Assembly: GCA_030490835.1 (NCBI GenBank)
Contig: CM059977.1
Location: 35,051,676-35,115,675, forward strand
Source of the DNA: Annona cherimola
Lineage: Eukaryota; Streptophyta; Magnoliopsida; Magnoliales; Annonaceae
Reading direction: 5' to 3'
DNA length: 64,000 nt
The position numbers and the translations under genes are program-made. Positions 1 through 12,276 of this stretch are shown piece by piece. The stretch's first letter is position 1. The number at the start of each line of letters is the position of its first letter. Under the pieces are notes generated by a model. The model was not told where the DNA came from. It searched no databases and was given only the letters and a program-made list of their open reading frames with translations.

Positions 1-985
1 ATTTGGCTCACTGAAGTACCATTTCTGATTCATATGCATGAAGTGAATGGATTAGACAAGGGGAAAGGAAAAATACACTGGGATAGTGTTGTTGAATTGT
101 TTATTCTAGGGGACTATTGAGCAATTTGGAGGTGCCTTTTGGTCATTTGGATGGAGTTGTGGGGAATGGGCAGAAGGATTGTCATTTTAGGCAGCTAGAG
201 TGCCTTAAAAAAGCTTGTAAACGGGAGCATTTGAAGAGAAAAAGGGAAAAATAGAGGAAATGGAGGCCTTCCATTTTGTAAAATGCCAAATCAAATGAAA
301 CGTGACTGCTCACAATCATCATCACGCTTGATTGGCGCACTGCATGGTTATGCTTTGCAAGTGCTACATGGTGTGCGCTTGTTGGCTTTGCATATGTTTG
401 CTGTGCTACTATATGCTAGTGGTGTGCAGTAGCTGGGAGGGTCGGGTACTTGGGCAAGTGAGGTAGTGGATACAGGCATGGGTGGGATGTGCTGGATCTG
501 TTCATGCTGTAGATGGGAGCCCATTTAACTGGGGCTTCTGGCTTGGGCCTGGCAGGTGGTAGTATGATATTGATGGGTGCTGAAAATTTGGTCAGATCAA
601 TCCAGGTGAATGGAGACAACAGTGGCACCCGACTGGATAACTGGTTGCTATTATTTTTATAAAAATTAAAAAAAGTGGTAGGGAAATTTTGAATGAAAAT
701 TTCTGTTGAATTAAATCATGACTGATGCATGTTTTTGTAAATTTCGGTGTTTGGGGAGGGGAATCCATGTACACGACCTTGTTGCTTACAAAGAGATGGT
801 TTCCCATGAACTGAACTTGCAAACTCCTGTCACAAAGGCAACAGCTCTTGTTGTCGTGCTGAGGTCAGCCCTTGTGAGCATGTAACAACTGATGAATGAT
901 GGATATATGTTCATTGAGATGGAGCTTTTGTGGAATTGTGCTACCAACTTACTCCAGTGGTTCATGGGCTACCAAAGTCTCTCTA
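1..985. other. Intergenic or intronic DNA, no gene seen
   Basis: I see no exon with coding character here on either strand; the open frames are short and lack recognisable domains. This stretch lies upstream of the first visible lipase exon and could be part of a long intron of that gene, because the lipase N-terminal exons are not found anywhere in 1-5331. Confidence 0.4.
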
Positions 986-1169
986 TCTATATATAGGGCT
1001 CTAGTTAGGAGCCATGCAACCCATTTAGTTTTTAAGATTTTGATACTCAATGGAAAACCCAATTTATTCGTTATATTTAACATAATTTGTTTATCTAGAA
1101 GACTAAGTTTCATCTTGATCAAGTATATTTACAGGCCATATTTGTTGAAAAATATATATATTCATGTGT

Positions 1170-4100
1170 CATCATCAGCATCATCATCATCCATTTCCCA
1201 CCTAGGTGAGTCGGCTGCATGAATTCTGTTGCACCATTTTTGGTGATTTAAGACTTAATTTTCTATAATTTGTAATATTTTAAAATCTTGTTTAATTACT
1301 TCTATTCATGTTTTTTTTGGGTCTCTCATTCTTCTACCACCTTTTACTTGGATAGACTTTGTTCTCATAACCGGTGCTACTTCAAGCCTCCTTTTAACAT
1401 GACCAAACCATCTTAATCTATTTTCTCTCATTTTATCACAAATGGGTCTCACTTTTAAGTTTTCTCGAATTATTTCATTCTTAATTTTATCTTTTCATGT
1501 TTTACCGCTCATCTATCTTAACATTCTCATTTCCGCTACGCTCATTTTTTATGTATATTGTTCTTTAACTGTCCAACATTCTGCCCCATAAAATTTTCCT
1601 TTTAGTTTGATTGGAATTCGACATTCATATAAAATTCCTGATACACTTCGCCATTTCTTCCATCCTGCTTGAATTTTATGTATTATATCTTTCTCAATTT
1701 TCTCATTCTCTTGAACTATTGATGCTAGGTACCGGAAGTGATTAATTCTTGTTACTACTTGATCTAAAATCTTAATTGGTTCCTCATCCGGGTTCTCGCT
1801 ATTGTTAAAATTGCATTTCATATATTCAATTTTTGCGCGACTAATTCTAAAACCATTAGATTCTAAAGCATCTACCTACTTATTCAATTTTAAATTTAAT
1901 CCTTCTTTAGTTTCATCTATTAGAACAATGTCATCTGCAAATAACATACATCAAAGTACTTCTTCTTGGAGATGTCTAGTAATTTCATCTATTACTAAGG
2001 TAAAAAGGTAAGGACTTAAGGCTAAACCTTGATGTAAACCTATTTTAACTAGGAAAATATTAGTATTTCTACTAATGATCCTCACATTTGTAACAGTCGC
2101 GCCGTACATATCTTTAATAATATCAATGTATATGTTATTAATTCCTTTCTTTTTCATCACTTGCCATATTAAATTTCTTAGTACTCAATCATATGCTTTT
2201 TCTAAATTAATAAAAATCATGTATAAGTTCTTTTTCTTCTCCCTATATTTTTCAAATAGTTGTCTAAGAAAATAGCTTCAGTGGTTGATCTTCCTGGCAT
2301 AAAACCAAATTGATTTTCAGATACATTAGTTTTCCATCTTAGTCTATGTTTAATTACTTTTTCCCATAATTTCATAGTATGACTCATTAGTTTTATTTCA
2401 CGATAATTTGCACAATTTTGAATATCTCCCTTATTTTTATAGATTAGAACTATAATGGTTTTCCTCTATTCATTTGGCATTAACTTTGTTTTTATAATCT
2501 TATTAAAGAAATTTGTTAACTATGTCGCACTTATATTTCCCATGCACTTTCATGCCTCAATTTGTATATTATCTGGGTCTCAGACTTTTCTTGTTTTCAT
2601 TTTCCTTAGAGCTTCTTTTACTTCAGATATTCGAATTTTTGGGAAATAACTAATATTTTATTTTCTTCTCTATTTAAACTAACATCTAATGTTAAATGTT
2701 CATGTAGGGTATCATTTAGTAAACTATAAAAATAAATTTTTCATCTTTTTTTAATATCATCATCTTTGACCAGAACTCTTTGGTCCTCACTTTTAATATA
2801 TCTAACATGTGTTAAATCTTTGCCTTTATTTTCTCTTAATTTAGCCAACGTTAAAATATCCTTTTCACCTTGTCTTGTTCTTCATCTGTCACATAAGTTG
2901 TCATGAGCTTTGTATTTAACATCGCTAATAATCTTTTTAGTAGCTTTTTTTATAATTTATATTGTTGTAAGTTTGTATCATTTTTATTTCTTTGTCATGT
3001 TCTAAACTTTTCTTGTTTAGCATTTTTAGTTTTTTGAACATCTTTATTCCACCACCAAGTTTCCCTATGTGAGGATCTACGATTTTTATATATACCTACA
3101 ATATTTTGTCCTATTTCTTTTATATTAGTTGTCATTTTATCCCACATTGATTTTATTCCATCTTCTTGTGCGTTCCATTTTCCTTCTTCTATCATTCTTT
3201 TACTAAAACGTTCCATCTTGTTTCCCTTTAAATTCCACCATTTAATTTCAGAATTGTATTGCCTTTAGTTTTTGTTGACTCTTTTTATGTATATATATCT
3301 ATCACTAATAATCTATGTTGCATAGCTAAGCTCTCACCTGGGATAACCTTACAATTAATACAAAGGAATCTATCCAATTTTCTTATAAGGAAGAAATCTA
3401 TTTGGCTAGAATTGGTCTCACTCTTGAAAGTTATCAAGTGTTTATTTCGTTTTTAAAATAAGGTATTTGCTATAATCAAATCATATGCTATAGCAAAGTC
3501 CAAAATGATATTCCTCATTTCATTCCTTATTTCAAAGTCGAAACCTCCATGACTTCTCTCATATCTTATATTTTCCTTTCCTACATGTCCATTTAAATCT
3601 CCACCTATCACAACTTTTTTTCTGGTTAGATATCCTTTGCATTACACTATCTAAGTTATCCCAAAATCGGTTCTTGATTTTATCATCTAATCCTACTTGT
3701 GGTGTATAAACACTAATCACATTTATGACCTCTACACCTAATACAAGTTTTATTTGAATAATTCTATCATTTACTCTATTGACATCTACAACTTTATTTC
3801 TGAATTTGTTATTTAATATTATCCCTACACTATTTCTAATACTATCCTTACCTATATACTATAATTTGAATTCATTAATCTCTTTAGCCTTCTCTCCTTT
3901 CCACCTAGTCTCTTGAAGGCATGCTATATTAATTTTTCTCATTCTCATAACATCTACTACTTCCATACTTTTCCCTAAAAGAGTCAACATTCCATGAGGC
4001 AAAACGAACCTTATGTTTTGATATCACCTTCTTTCGTAAACCACGTCCATAAAGGCATGAGAACCTTTGACGTGTCGCTTCCGGGGAGACACCCTAGCAA

Positions 4101-4382
4101 CCCTTGCCCATTTCTCACTAGATCCGGGCTCCGATGTAGTGCGTTGCTTCTGGGGAAATGCCCTAGCAACCCTTGCTCATTTATCACTACAGTCAGGCTC
4201 CGCTACAACGTGTCGCTTACAGGGTACGCTCTAGCATTAACAACTTTTAGTATATTTTCAGAATCCATAAGAGATGCGACGGTGATTTTTAATAGCATCG
4301 GCTGCCAACCCGACATGTCAACCCTCACTTTTTTTCCGGGCTTGGGACCAGCAGCAAGATAAAAACTCTTACTGACAAGGTT
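1170..4382 (-). mobile_element. RTE-type LINE, near full length, decayed
   Basis: This is a non-LTR retrotransposon in reverse orientation. On the minus strand the C-terminal part of the reverse transcriptase ORF is recognisable (1549-1821; HFRYLASIVQENEKIEKDI and KLKGKFYGAECW, typical of plant RTE elements). Upstream are reverse transcriptase pieces (1951-2160, GLHQGLALSPYLFTLVIDEI) and degenerate endonuclease-region sequence to about 3990. The 3' tail is a run of ATG/GAT triplets at 1170-1197, the usual RTE tail. A perfect 17 bp target-site duplication, TATATATATTCATGTGT, flanks it at 1153-1169 and 4383-4399. Stops and a small deletion (the residues between GKFY and GAECW, compared with the copy at 34953) show it is inactive. 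Confidence 0.88.
4072..4245 (-). repeat. Tandem repeats in the RTE 5' region
   Basis: About two and a half copies of a ~68 bp unit lie near the 5' end of the RTE LINE. Each contains a CGCTTCCGGGG-like start, CCCTAGCAACCCTTG and a GGCTCCG block, at about 4072-4138, 4139-4208 and 4209-4245. Such 5' repeats may act as an internal promoter; that role is inference. Confidence 0.6.
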
Positions 4383-4722
4383 TATATATATTCATGTGTA
4401 AATTATGAAAAACGCTTAGATTCATTTACACATGTATTGGAATATAATAATACTTTATTGGATTATTTATCCATATATAAATGATATTTTAAATGATTTA
4501 GATATTGAAAATACAACTTTAAAATTGATATTTAATATTAAATTATTTTATTACATTGATTTTCAATGGGGCCCATCCACAGCGATATTGGACAAATAAA
4601 AGGGTTTCCAAGATACTAAAAATTATGTTAAATACAATAGACGGAGTGGGTTTTACATCAATTATCAAGATAATAAAAATGAAGGGGTTACATAGAAAAG
4701 AGGTTTCATAGAAGTGGGACTG

Positions 4723-5331
4723 ATACACACACATGTATATGTATGTATACATGTATATAATTTCAATGAATTTAATACTAATTTGACAATGGATGAATTG
4801 AAGTGCCTCATATTGGTATTGAGTCATGCTTTATGATAAGATTCTATGTTCATATTCTAAACATATTTTGTATTTTCATGACTTGGCATTCGATATTGAT
4901 ATTATGTTTTTCTTCACTTGTACTTTCATTTCTTCTATTCACTAATGCATGCATTACATGTTTGTACCCTTTGTTTCTTAAATTCTGAAGCTTAAAAAGT
5001 AGTGTTTTTTTCTTCTAACATGTGTATGTATTATTTTTTTTGGATCAAGATTGATTAAAAATTTCTTGATTTTTTTCATTTTTATGAATGAAGTCAATAA
5101 TTCCATAAATTAAAGATAATTATTGATAAAACTGGAATACCTAAGTGATATCAATTTCCACCATGACAATGTATCAGTAAGGTCTCCAGTCATTGTTGAT
5201 AATGGTGATTTGTCCATCAAGCTTTAAATGTGTTTTTATTCATTAGTCATGGATGTTCTTGTGCATCTATTTGCATTTTCCCTCTGTGTGGCTCTGTTCA
5301 TGGATATACTCGACTCTATTTTATATTGCAG
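4723..5331. other. Lipase upstream intron or flank, no exon recognised
   Basis: AT-rich DNA leading into the 3' splice site at 5330-5331. I looked for the exon that normally precedes the FW-WSWQDLA block in LIP1-like lipases and did not find it. The last ~100 bases are pyrimidine-rich, as expected of an intron end. Confidence 0.45.
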
Positions 5332-8300
5332 GATTTTTGGAATTGGAGTTGGCAGGATTTAGCTGAATATGACCTTGTGGACATGATCAATTATGTGCAT
5401 TCAGCAACAAAATCAAAGGTTTTCTTTGTGGGGCACTCACAGGTCTCAATATGAATGTAGACTGAAATCTTTTTATACTTCTGTTGTTTTGTATGGCTGT
5501 CTCAGATGTAGTTTGGATCTCTCCTATGTGCCTGATCATATTTTTTGTTGGCTTCTTTTCACAGGGAACTATAATGGCTTTAGCTGCTTTCACACAGCCA
5601 GATATAGTAGATGTGGTTGAAGCTGCAGCACTTCTCTGTCCTATATCTTATTTGAGCCATGTCAGTGCCCCTCTGGTACTTAGAGCTGTTCATATGCATC
5701 TTGATCAGGTATTGGCCTTGTCTGTATTGATTCCTAATGATGAAAAAAAATTTCATTGACGGAAAGATCATTTTCTATATTTCACAGTTGCTTCTGACCA
5801 TGGGAATTCATCAGCTGAGTTTTAGAAGGTCTGTTTTGTTTTTCCCCCCTCTTCATTTCATATCTTGCAACTCTACAACTTATCTATGTAAAAGAAATGT
5901 TATTGGACTGTCTTGTAGAAGTTCTGTGCTGAAATTTATGTAATATCCAGTGATACTGGCGTCCAGATATTGTGTTCTCTATGTGATGGGCATTTTGAGT
6001 GTAGCAGCTTGTTGACTTCCATTACAGGTTGATATCATTCCCTTACCCTTATGATTTGGTTGTTGATAACTATTCTTCACTGCCCTTATGATTTAGTTGT
6101 TGATAACTATTCTTCACTACCCTTATGATTTGGTTCTTGATAACTATTCTCTGTACTTGTTTTTGTTGGTATTATTGATTTTCTAAGCATTGTTACAGGC
6201 CCATGTGTTCTCAATTTCTGGGTAGGGGTTCCATGTGAGTATGGAATTAATTAATTAATTAATTGTTTTTACAGCCTTAATTTGTCATGGTTAAAAACTA
6301 GTGGTCAGTATCTCAAAGTTGAGACTTTCATATATAGAACCTTTAGTTGTCATTTGTGAGGCCTCATTTGGCTGTGCATTTTGGAGTGCTGCTCTGCTTT
6401 TCTCCTGCCACCACTATAAAGTCAAGGTGACGTTTGGGAAACGAAACGAGTGGTAAACAGCGGGAGTGTGTCGGGAGTTGGCTCTGCACGTATGGCTTCC
6501 CACTTATCAATATTTTATTTTTTCACTGTTATCTCTACATTCTAATCATTTTCCCTACAAACTGCCTCTAACAAATCTATTTATTCCAACCATACTCCTA
6601 TCATTTCCTATCAATCATATATTTTTCAAAATATTTTCTTTTCCGTTTCCTGCCATTTTCCACAATCCCACCAAATTTCACTTTCCCAAATGTCCCCCAA
6701 ATCTTCATTTGGATATACAACAGCTTTTGCTTTGCTTTTTTCGGCAAATTAAGAGGTTAGAAGAGGTAAAAGTGTGTATCAGATAAGCACAAAAGTATCA
6801 CTTCCATTGTTTATCTTATTTTTTCGCAAGCAAAAGCAACCTACGTGCAGCAGCACCAAACAAGGCCTAAATGTTTTATCTGTATTGTCTTGATGTTGCT
6901 TGCTAGATTAGGGTAGCGCTGTGAAAGAATTCTTGGGGAAGACATCAAAAGGAATCTCACTTGGAAGGAAATATGTATGGCACTACAGCTCTGCTGTTAT
7001 TATAGATAGAAACATTTCTGGATATACTTTCACCTTTTATCCATAATTGCTATTTTACCAGCTTTTCAAATATTTCCAAAAGTATAGATGTTTTGCTAAT
7101 ATTTTTAAAATGGCCAAAACTGGTAGTTTCCAGATTAATGATGACTTGTATACTTCTAAAAAGGCTGTCTGAATTCCCTAGAGTAAATATAGTTGTGTTT
7201 AAAAGTGTTCATCAGATTAATTGCATTGAAAACACCTTTTGAAAACGGTTGAATTTGGCATTTTTGTATAGTTTTCAAAATGTTGGTAGAACTGCAATTA
7301 TGGGTGGTTTTAGGTATATCTGCAAAATATCTTTACAGAAACTTTATGGGAATCAATGTTACAGAAACGAACTGGTGATTGAGCTTGCTGGATTTTGGTT
7401 CAAAAGCATATCTGCCATCGCTGTCCTATTCCTTCAAATTATATCAGGGGACAAAAATACCCTAAAAATGCTGCTTACAAATAACAGCACTAGACTACTG
7501 GAATTTTACCTGTGGAAAATAGGAGACTCAACACTGCAAATCCCGTGACCCTGTACACGTGCTCTATTTTTCCTTTATGTTGTATACGTAACATGCCAAG
7601 TCCAAGATGATTGAAAATCTTATCAGGATGTTGCTGGTACCTTTGGCATCTAGACTGGCTTAGGCTTCCATGCATGTTTCATCTACGTGCTGCATGGTTG
7701 TCGAGCCATGTGCGTCACTTTTTGTCTACACAGTGTATTGATGCCTTTCTAGTAATACAACTCGTCTCTCTCAACTCAGAGAACAATTTTCCATTATTTT
7801 AAAGCATCAATTTGTTTACCAATATAATGAAAAAATGATATTATTTGTGTTGATAATATAACTGGTCTGATATACTGTAGCATTTTTCCAGGGACTAATT
7901 GCTGCTTCAACAACTCACGTGTAGACTTTTATCTGGAATATGAGCCTCATCCTTCATCGACCAAGAACTTGAACCATCTTTTTCAAAGTAAGTTTTACTG
8001 TTTCTTTTTTTGTAACTTGTTGCATCGTACAAAGGAAGTGTTTGGAAAGTGGGAAAAAAATTGAAGTAGATAGGGTAACGGTTAGGAGTAAAGGAAATAA
8101 AGTTAAAATAGATAGGGCAATTGTATAAAAAATGTGAAGAAATAGGTTGTTGCATGTCCTGTATCCAGGAAGGGTGCCGAAAGAAAAAAGATCCATCATT
8201 CTTCATGACAGAAGCACACTGCCTGATCCTTGGTATGAAAGCATGACAATGAATTCTGCTCTCCTTGTATCCGATCCAAATGATTTTAGTTAGAGTCAGA

Positions 8301-8667
8301 TTATGCTTCCATCACCCGACATGATGATGATCTAACTTTGGCAGTGATCCGGAATGGTAATTTTGCCAAGTATGATTATGGTTGGTGGGGAAACCTGAGA
8401 CGCTATGGCCACCTCCGACCTCCAAGCTTCAATCTGGCAAACATACCCAAGTCATTGCCCTTATGGATGGGTTATGGTGGCAGTGACGCATTAGCTGATC
8501 TCATAGATGTGAACCAGACGTTGAAGGAGTTGCAGTCTGATCCAAAGTTGTTGTACCTTGACGCTTATGGGCATATTGACTTCATTTTGAGCGTAAATGC
8601 AAAAGATGATGTTTATAAAGATCTAGTAGAGTTCTTTAGGTCACAGGGAAGATCAAGTAGTTATTGA
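5332..8667 (+). CDS. LIP1-like acid lipase (triacylglycerol lipase 1 family), 3' six exons
   Basis: This is an alpha/beta-hydrolase of the plant acid-lipase family, related to animal lysosomal acid lipase; such enzymes hydrolyse acylglycerols and are usually secreted or vacuolar. Visible exons are 5332-5442, 5565-5708, 5788-5828, 5951-6027, 7892-7987 and 8345-8667. All have AG acceptors and GT donors, and they join into 263 codons ending at TGA 8665-8667. The nucleophile elbow GHSQGT is split by the first intron after GHSQ. Other family blocks are EAAALLCPISYLSHV, CDGHFEC, DFYLEYEPHPSS, LPLWMGYGGSDALAD (Asp of the triad) and YGHIDF (His of the triad). Family members run near 390-400 residues, so about 130 N-terminal residues, including any signal peptide, are absent from the window. 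They may lie left of base 1 or be lost. Intron 4 (6028-7891) and intron 5 hold repeats. Confidence 0.92.
6046..6150 (+). repeat. 37 bp tandem repeat, three copies
   Basis: Three near-identical units begin with CCCTTATGATTT at 6046, 6083 and 6120, giving a period of 37 bp. They lie just inside lipase intron 4, starting 19 bases after the donor site. The third copy is truncated. Confidence 0.85.
6359..6868. mobile_element. MITE with AGGCCT-TTTGG ends and a second MITE inside
   Basis: The outer terminal inverted repeats are AGGCCTCATTTGG (6359-6371) and CCAAACAAGGCCT (6856-6868). A second element of the family found at 24691-24961 occupies about 6426-6697; its ends read GACGTTTGGG and CCCAAATGTCCCC. 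Neither codes for protein. Both lie in lipase intron 4. The nesting order makes the outer element the older one. Confidence 0.7.
8035..8165. repeat. Tourist-like MITE fragment in lipase intron 5
   Basis: The run ATAAAGTTAAAATAGATAGG and its surroundings match the interior of the intact Tourist-like element at 24060-24350. Both ends are degraded. It lies between lipase exons ending 7987 and starting 8345. Confidence 0.6.
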
Positions 8668-9464
8668 AAGATCTCTCCTATTTGTAAAGCTTGGCTATAT
8701 AGCTTATACACCCAAGCTGAAATCCAACATCTCTTGTATGTATTTGTCATGCTGTTAATAATTCATATGGTTGTATTGGAATAATGTCAAGCGCACATGT
8801 TGAAGGATACTTTACAACTAAAGCTGTAAATTCACAGAATCGAAATGCCAGTAATATGTAATTGTAACACGACTACTCGTGGAACTTTTTTCTGATGCAT
8901 GTCAGACGGTAAAGATTGCTGACTATACTGTTCCTCCATTTCATGCGATTAGATGCATGGATGTAAGCCGCTGGGAGTTTGCTGCTTTGTTTTTGTTTTT
9001 GTTTTTGTTGCTGTTTTTGTTTTTTGTTTGTTGGTTTGCTTTCGAAATTCTTTTATACCTGCGGCAATCATCATATTATTGTGTTTATCTGATTTTTATG
9101 TTTTCCAGAAAGTAGCTTGATTGAAAAATTACCTGGGTAGGAACAAATGATTACTTGCAGAATTGTCCGAAGCTATTGCTTTCCTTGCATAAAAAATTCG
9201 CAAACAGATTATTACTGATGTATGGATTAAATAAATGGTCCTAAATGTGGCTCTGGTTGATTAAGGAAATAAGAAAAACTCCTGCCAATTTGCACATGTA
9301 GAATTTCGGTTGTATGGAACACATGAGAGACATTTCTGTCCCTATGCTGCTTTTAACTCCAGTGTTTTGAACTGTAAAAAATCATAATTTCGGTTTTTCG
9401 AGAATTTTGCCTACTTAAAATCTGACATTTTTTACGATAAAGAAAAAAAACTCTTGACATTTTT
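8668..9464. other. Lipase 3' flank, no further gene
   Basis: This holds the lipase 3' untranslated region and the downstream flank. AATAAT occurs at about 8756-8761 and 8780-8785, plausible poly(A) signals. A TTTTTG-rich simple repeat lies at 8985-9035. I see no coding exon. Confidence 0.45.
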
Positions 9465-9592
9465 GAGTACCTGGGTGTAGCCTGCCGGTAACTCACACAG
9501 ACGCTGCCGGCCCCTAAGGTTCAACCCTGCGCAGGAGGGCGTTGCCTCCCTCCTCCCCTCTCTTGAATGTAATAATAATTTAATAAAAAATG
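9465..9592 (+). mobile_element. tRNA-derived SINE
   Basis: The 5' part looks like a tRNA-type RNA polymerase III promoter: an A-box-like TAGCCTGCCGGTAACTCA (from about 9478) and a B box GGTTCAACCC, followed by a pyrimidine-rich body and an AATAAT/AAAA tail. Its start is related to the SINE at 11034 (both begin ACCTGGGTG or ACCTTGGGTG and carry GGTAACTCA). The flanking direct repeats are degenerate (about 10 of 13 matches), so it is an old copy. Confidence 0.6.
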
Positions 9593-10049
9593 GCTGACTT
9601 CTTTCAGTAAATTTTTTAATGGATTAGTAGATTGATTAGTAAAGTGGTACCGATGCTTGAATTGGATCCCGATTTAGAGTAAAAAGCAACATCGGGGCAG
9701 ACGTTTTCTACATGTTATCTTAATAATGTGTGAACTGGGTTCCACGGAAATTTCTGGGGATATATTTTTGGATTACGATAATTTTGGATTTACTTCTTAC
9801 TTATGTATACAATACTAAGATAATATTCACATTTATGATTAAAAAGATATTATTAAGCATAATGGTGGATTCAAATTTTATAATTTATACTGTCATCATT
9901 GATGGTCCAAAAATGAAAAGGTTCCATTCTGCTATAGATTTCTGCAGCTGTCTTTTGTCTCTGCACAAACATATTATCTGCATTATCGTCAACAGATACA
10001 GGAAAAAAATCACCATTGACAACTTCCTTGATTATTCTCCCATAACGGT
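9593..10049. other. AT-rich DNA without recognised gene
   Basis: Short open frames occur on both strands around 9730-10092, but they lack recognisable domains and run into the MITE copy that follows. I see nothing functional here. Confidence 0.35.
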
Positions 10050-11033
10050 ACATCTGGCTCAAAATAGGCCTCATAATATCATAAGATTATAATTTGCTCC
10101 ATCTATTCTATTGTAGTATTTAGAATCATTTATTTTATTAGTATAATAATTTTTATCCAAATTGAATGTGTACGGGCCCTATGTGAAAATGGTATAAAAT
10201 TAATATAATAAAATAGTTTAATATAAATAACAATTTTAAAGTTGTTTTTCAACCTGTAAACTATGCGAGATATAATTTATACATGGATAAATGATTGTAT
10301 AAAATATTAATATAGTTAGATACATATAGAACGCATTTTGAGTCAAATGTACCATAAGTTACAGTAATATAAATGTACAAGATGAGATCTCTCTCTATAA
10401 ATATGTTATTGTCTAGATGGATAGTATCGTAATTATTGAGTAGTTCACTGCAAAATGGGCCTCCCATATATACTAGAATGTTATAATATTTTATATACTC
10501 AGTTATCCATATGAAAATTATATTTTACACGATTTCGGTGCTGAAAATATTACTTTAAAATTGATATTTATATTCAGCTATTTTATTACGTTGATTTTGT
10601 ACCTTTTTAAGTTGAGACTTATTAACGTATTGGATTTGGATGAAAATTGGTATACTACTAATAAAATGATTAATTCTAAATACAATAGATCTTTTTTATT
10701 CATAATCAAGTAAACCTCACAGTGCATGGGCTGCAAGGTGCAATCACAAGCACTGGTCAATTTTCACATGTACATGGAAAATATTCAAGAGCAATTAACA
10801 GTACCATAAGTTATATTATATTTGGCTCAAAATGGGCCCCGCATAATCATAAATGATCATCTAATCAACCCATTGTATTTAGAGTTATTTATTTCATTCG
10901 TATATCAATTTTTATCAAAATTGGATATGTGTACGAGCTTCATTTGAAAATAACACAAATTCAACATAAAAAAGAGTTTGATATAAATAATAATTTTAAA
11001 TTTATTTTTCAACATGTCAACTATCTAAGATAT

Positions 11034-11279
11034 GCTACCTTGGGTGCACCTTGGTGGTAACTCATGTTGGCTGTTGTTGGCTGGTCATGAGTTAGATTCT
11101 TCCCTCCCCCATTTAGGTAATGTGAGAGCTTTTCTGTTTCCTCTCTTTGGTAGAGGTATTTGTAATTTTTTCCCATGTGTGGAGTGTTATTAAAAAAATT
11201 TCTCCATTGTATGAAGGTTATAAATGTGCTCAAATGTAATACGAGTTGTCATAATGTATATAAATACCCATAAAAAAAT
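11034..11279 (+). mobile_element. tRNA-derived SINE with 12 bp target duplication
   Basis: It starts ACCTTGGGTGCACCTTGGTGGTAACTC in two overlapping blocks; the A-box-like part is CACCTTGGTGGTAACTC, and a B-box-like TCATGAGTTAGATTC follows. The 3' part is unrelated to tRNA and ends in an A-rich tail. A perfect 12 bp duplication, TATCTAAGATAT, flanks it at 11022-11033 and 11280-11291. The target is the interior of a family A MITE, so the SINE is younger than that copy. Confidence 0.8.
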
Positions 11280-11904
11280 TATCTAAGATATAGTTTATAC
11301 GTGGATAAATGATTGTATAAAATATTAATACATTTAAGTATATATTGGGCTAAGCCAGCTGTATTGGATAAGTTTTTTTTTCTCTCTCCCTCTCTCTCTC
11401 TCTATATAGGAAATAATATAGCGTAGATATGGTGCAGCCCTCAATAAATGGGCCCCACATGATCTTGAAGTTAACATCTACTCCGCTCATTATATTTAGA
11501 ATTATTTACTTTAATATCGTACCAATTTTTATTCAAATCAAATAGTGTATGGGCTCCATCTTAAAATGTTACAACATCAACATAAAAAAATAATTTGATG
11601 TAAATATCAATCTTAAAATTGTATTTTCAACATCTAAACCGTCAAAAATATATCTTTTACGTATATAAATGATTGTATAAAATATTATTATATTTTAACA
11701 CATGTGAGGCCCATTTTTCAATAGAGTAGACTGTAATTACAATGCGTCCAACTACATTGGATAAGTTCTCATATATATGAGAACTTACTAGTGTAGTCAA
11801 ACGTATCATAATTACAGCGCAATCTGCTACAAAACGGCCCTAGAAATATTAGATTAATAAAACATTTCATATAATCATTTATCGATATAAATAATATACT
11901 TTAA

Positions 11905-12276
11905 GGATCCCAATCATATACACCCCGGTGCATTCAGCCTCAATGCACCCGGGTGTACTACACCCATTTTTTTTATTTTTTTTTAAAATTTTTTTTACAC
12001 AATGGTTAATCTAGGTTTATTTAACATATTTATCAATTTTTACTATTTTTGGAGACTTTTAGATATTTTTTTAAGATTTTTAAAAATCCACTGATTTTTA
12101 AAAATCTAAAAAAAATATCTAAAAATCTCCAAAAATAGTAAAAATTGACGTATATGTTAAAAAAACCTATATTAACAGATTCATGAAAAAATTTTCAAAA
12201 AAAAATAAAAAAAATTGGTGTAGTACACCCGGGTGCATTGAGGCTGAATGCACCCGGGTGCATATGATTGGGATCC
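11905..12276. mobile_element. Mutator-like foldback MITE, 9 bp target duplication
   Basis: This 372 bp element is almost entirely an inverted repeat. Its ends read GGATCCCAATCATAT and ATATGATTGGGATCC, followed inward by GCACCCGGGTG-type palindromes and AT-rich arms that fold back around a short centre near 12090. A perfect 9 bp duplication, ATACTTTAA, lies at 11896-11904 and 12277-12285, the size typical of Mutator-like elements. It has no open frame. It sits inside a family A MITE copy and shares arm sequence with the elements at 29072, 33514 and 53460. Confidence 0.9.

Larger units (their letters stand above)
986..4722. repeat. Older MITE (family A2) split by an RTE LINE
   Basis: The flanks 986-1169 and 4400-4722 together resemble one roughly 500 bp AT-rich element seen intact at 22345-22860 and 40836-41295. 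The shared order is a TA-rich end, a stretch ending in a TAATAATACTTTATTG-like block, and an end containing GGTTACATAGAA. The RTE LINE sits in the middle. No coding capacity is seen. The family assignment rests on my visual alignment of the three copies. Confidence 0.65.

Noticed and set aside
416..822. Open frames on the minus strand as a candidate gene or lipase first exon
   Set aside because: No signal peptide or lipase block is seen, and the frames are on the opposite strand to the lipase.
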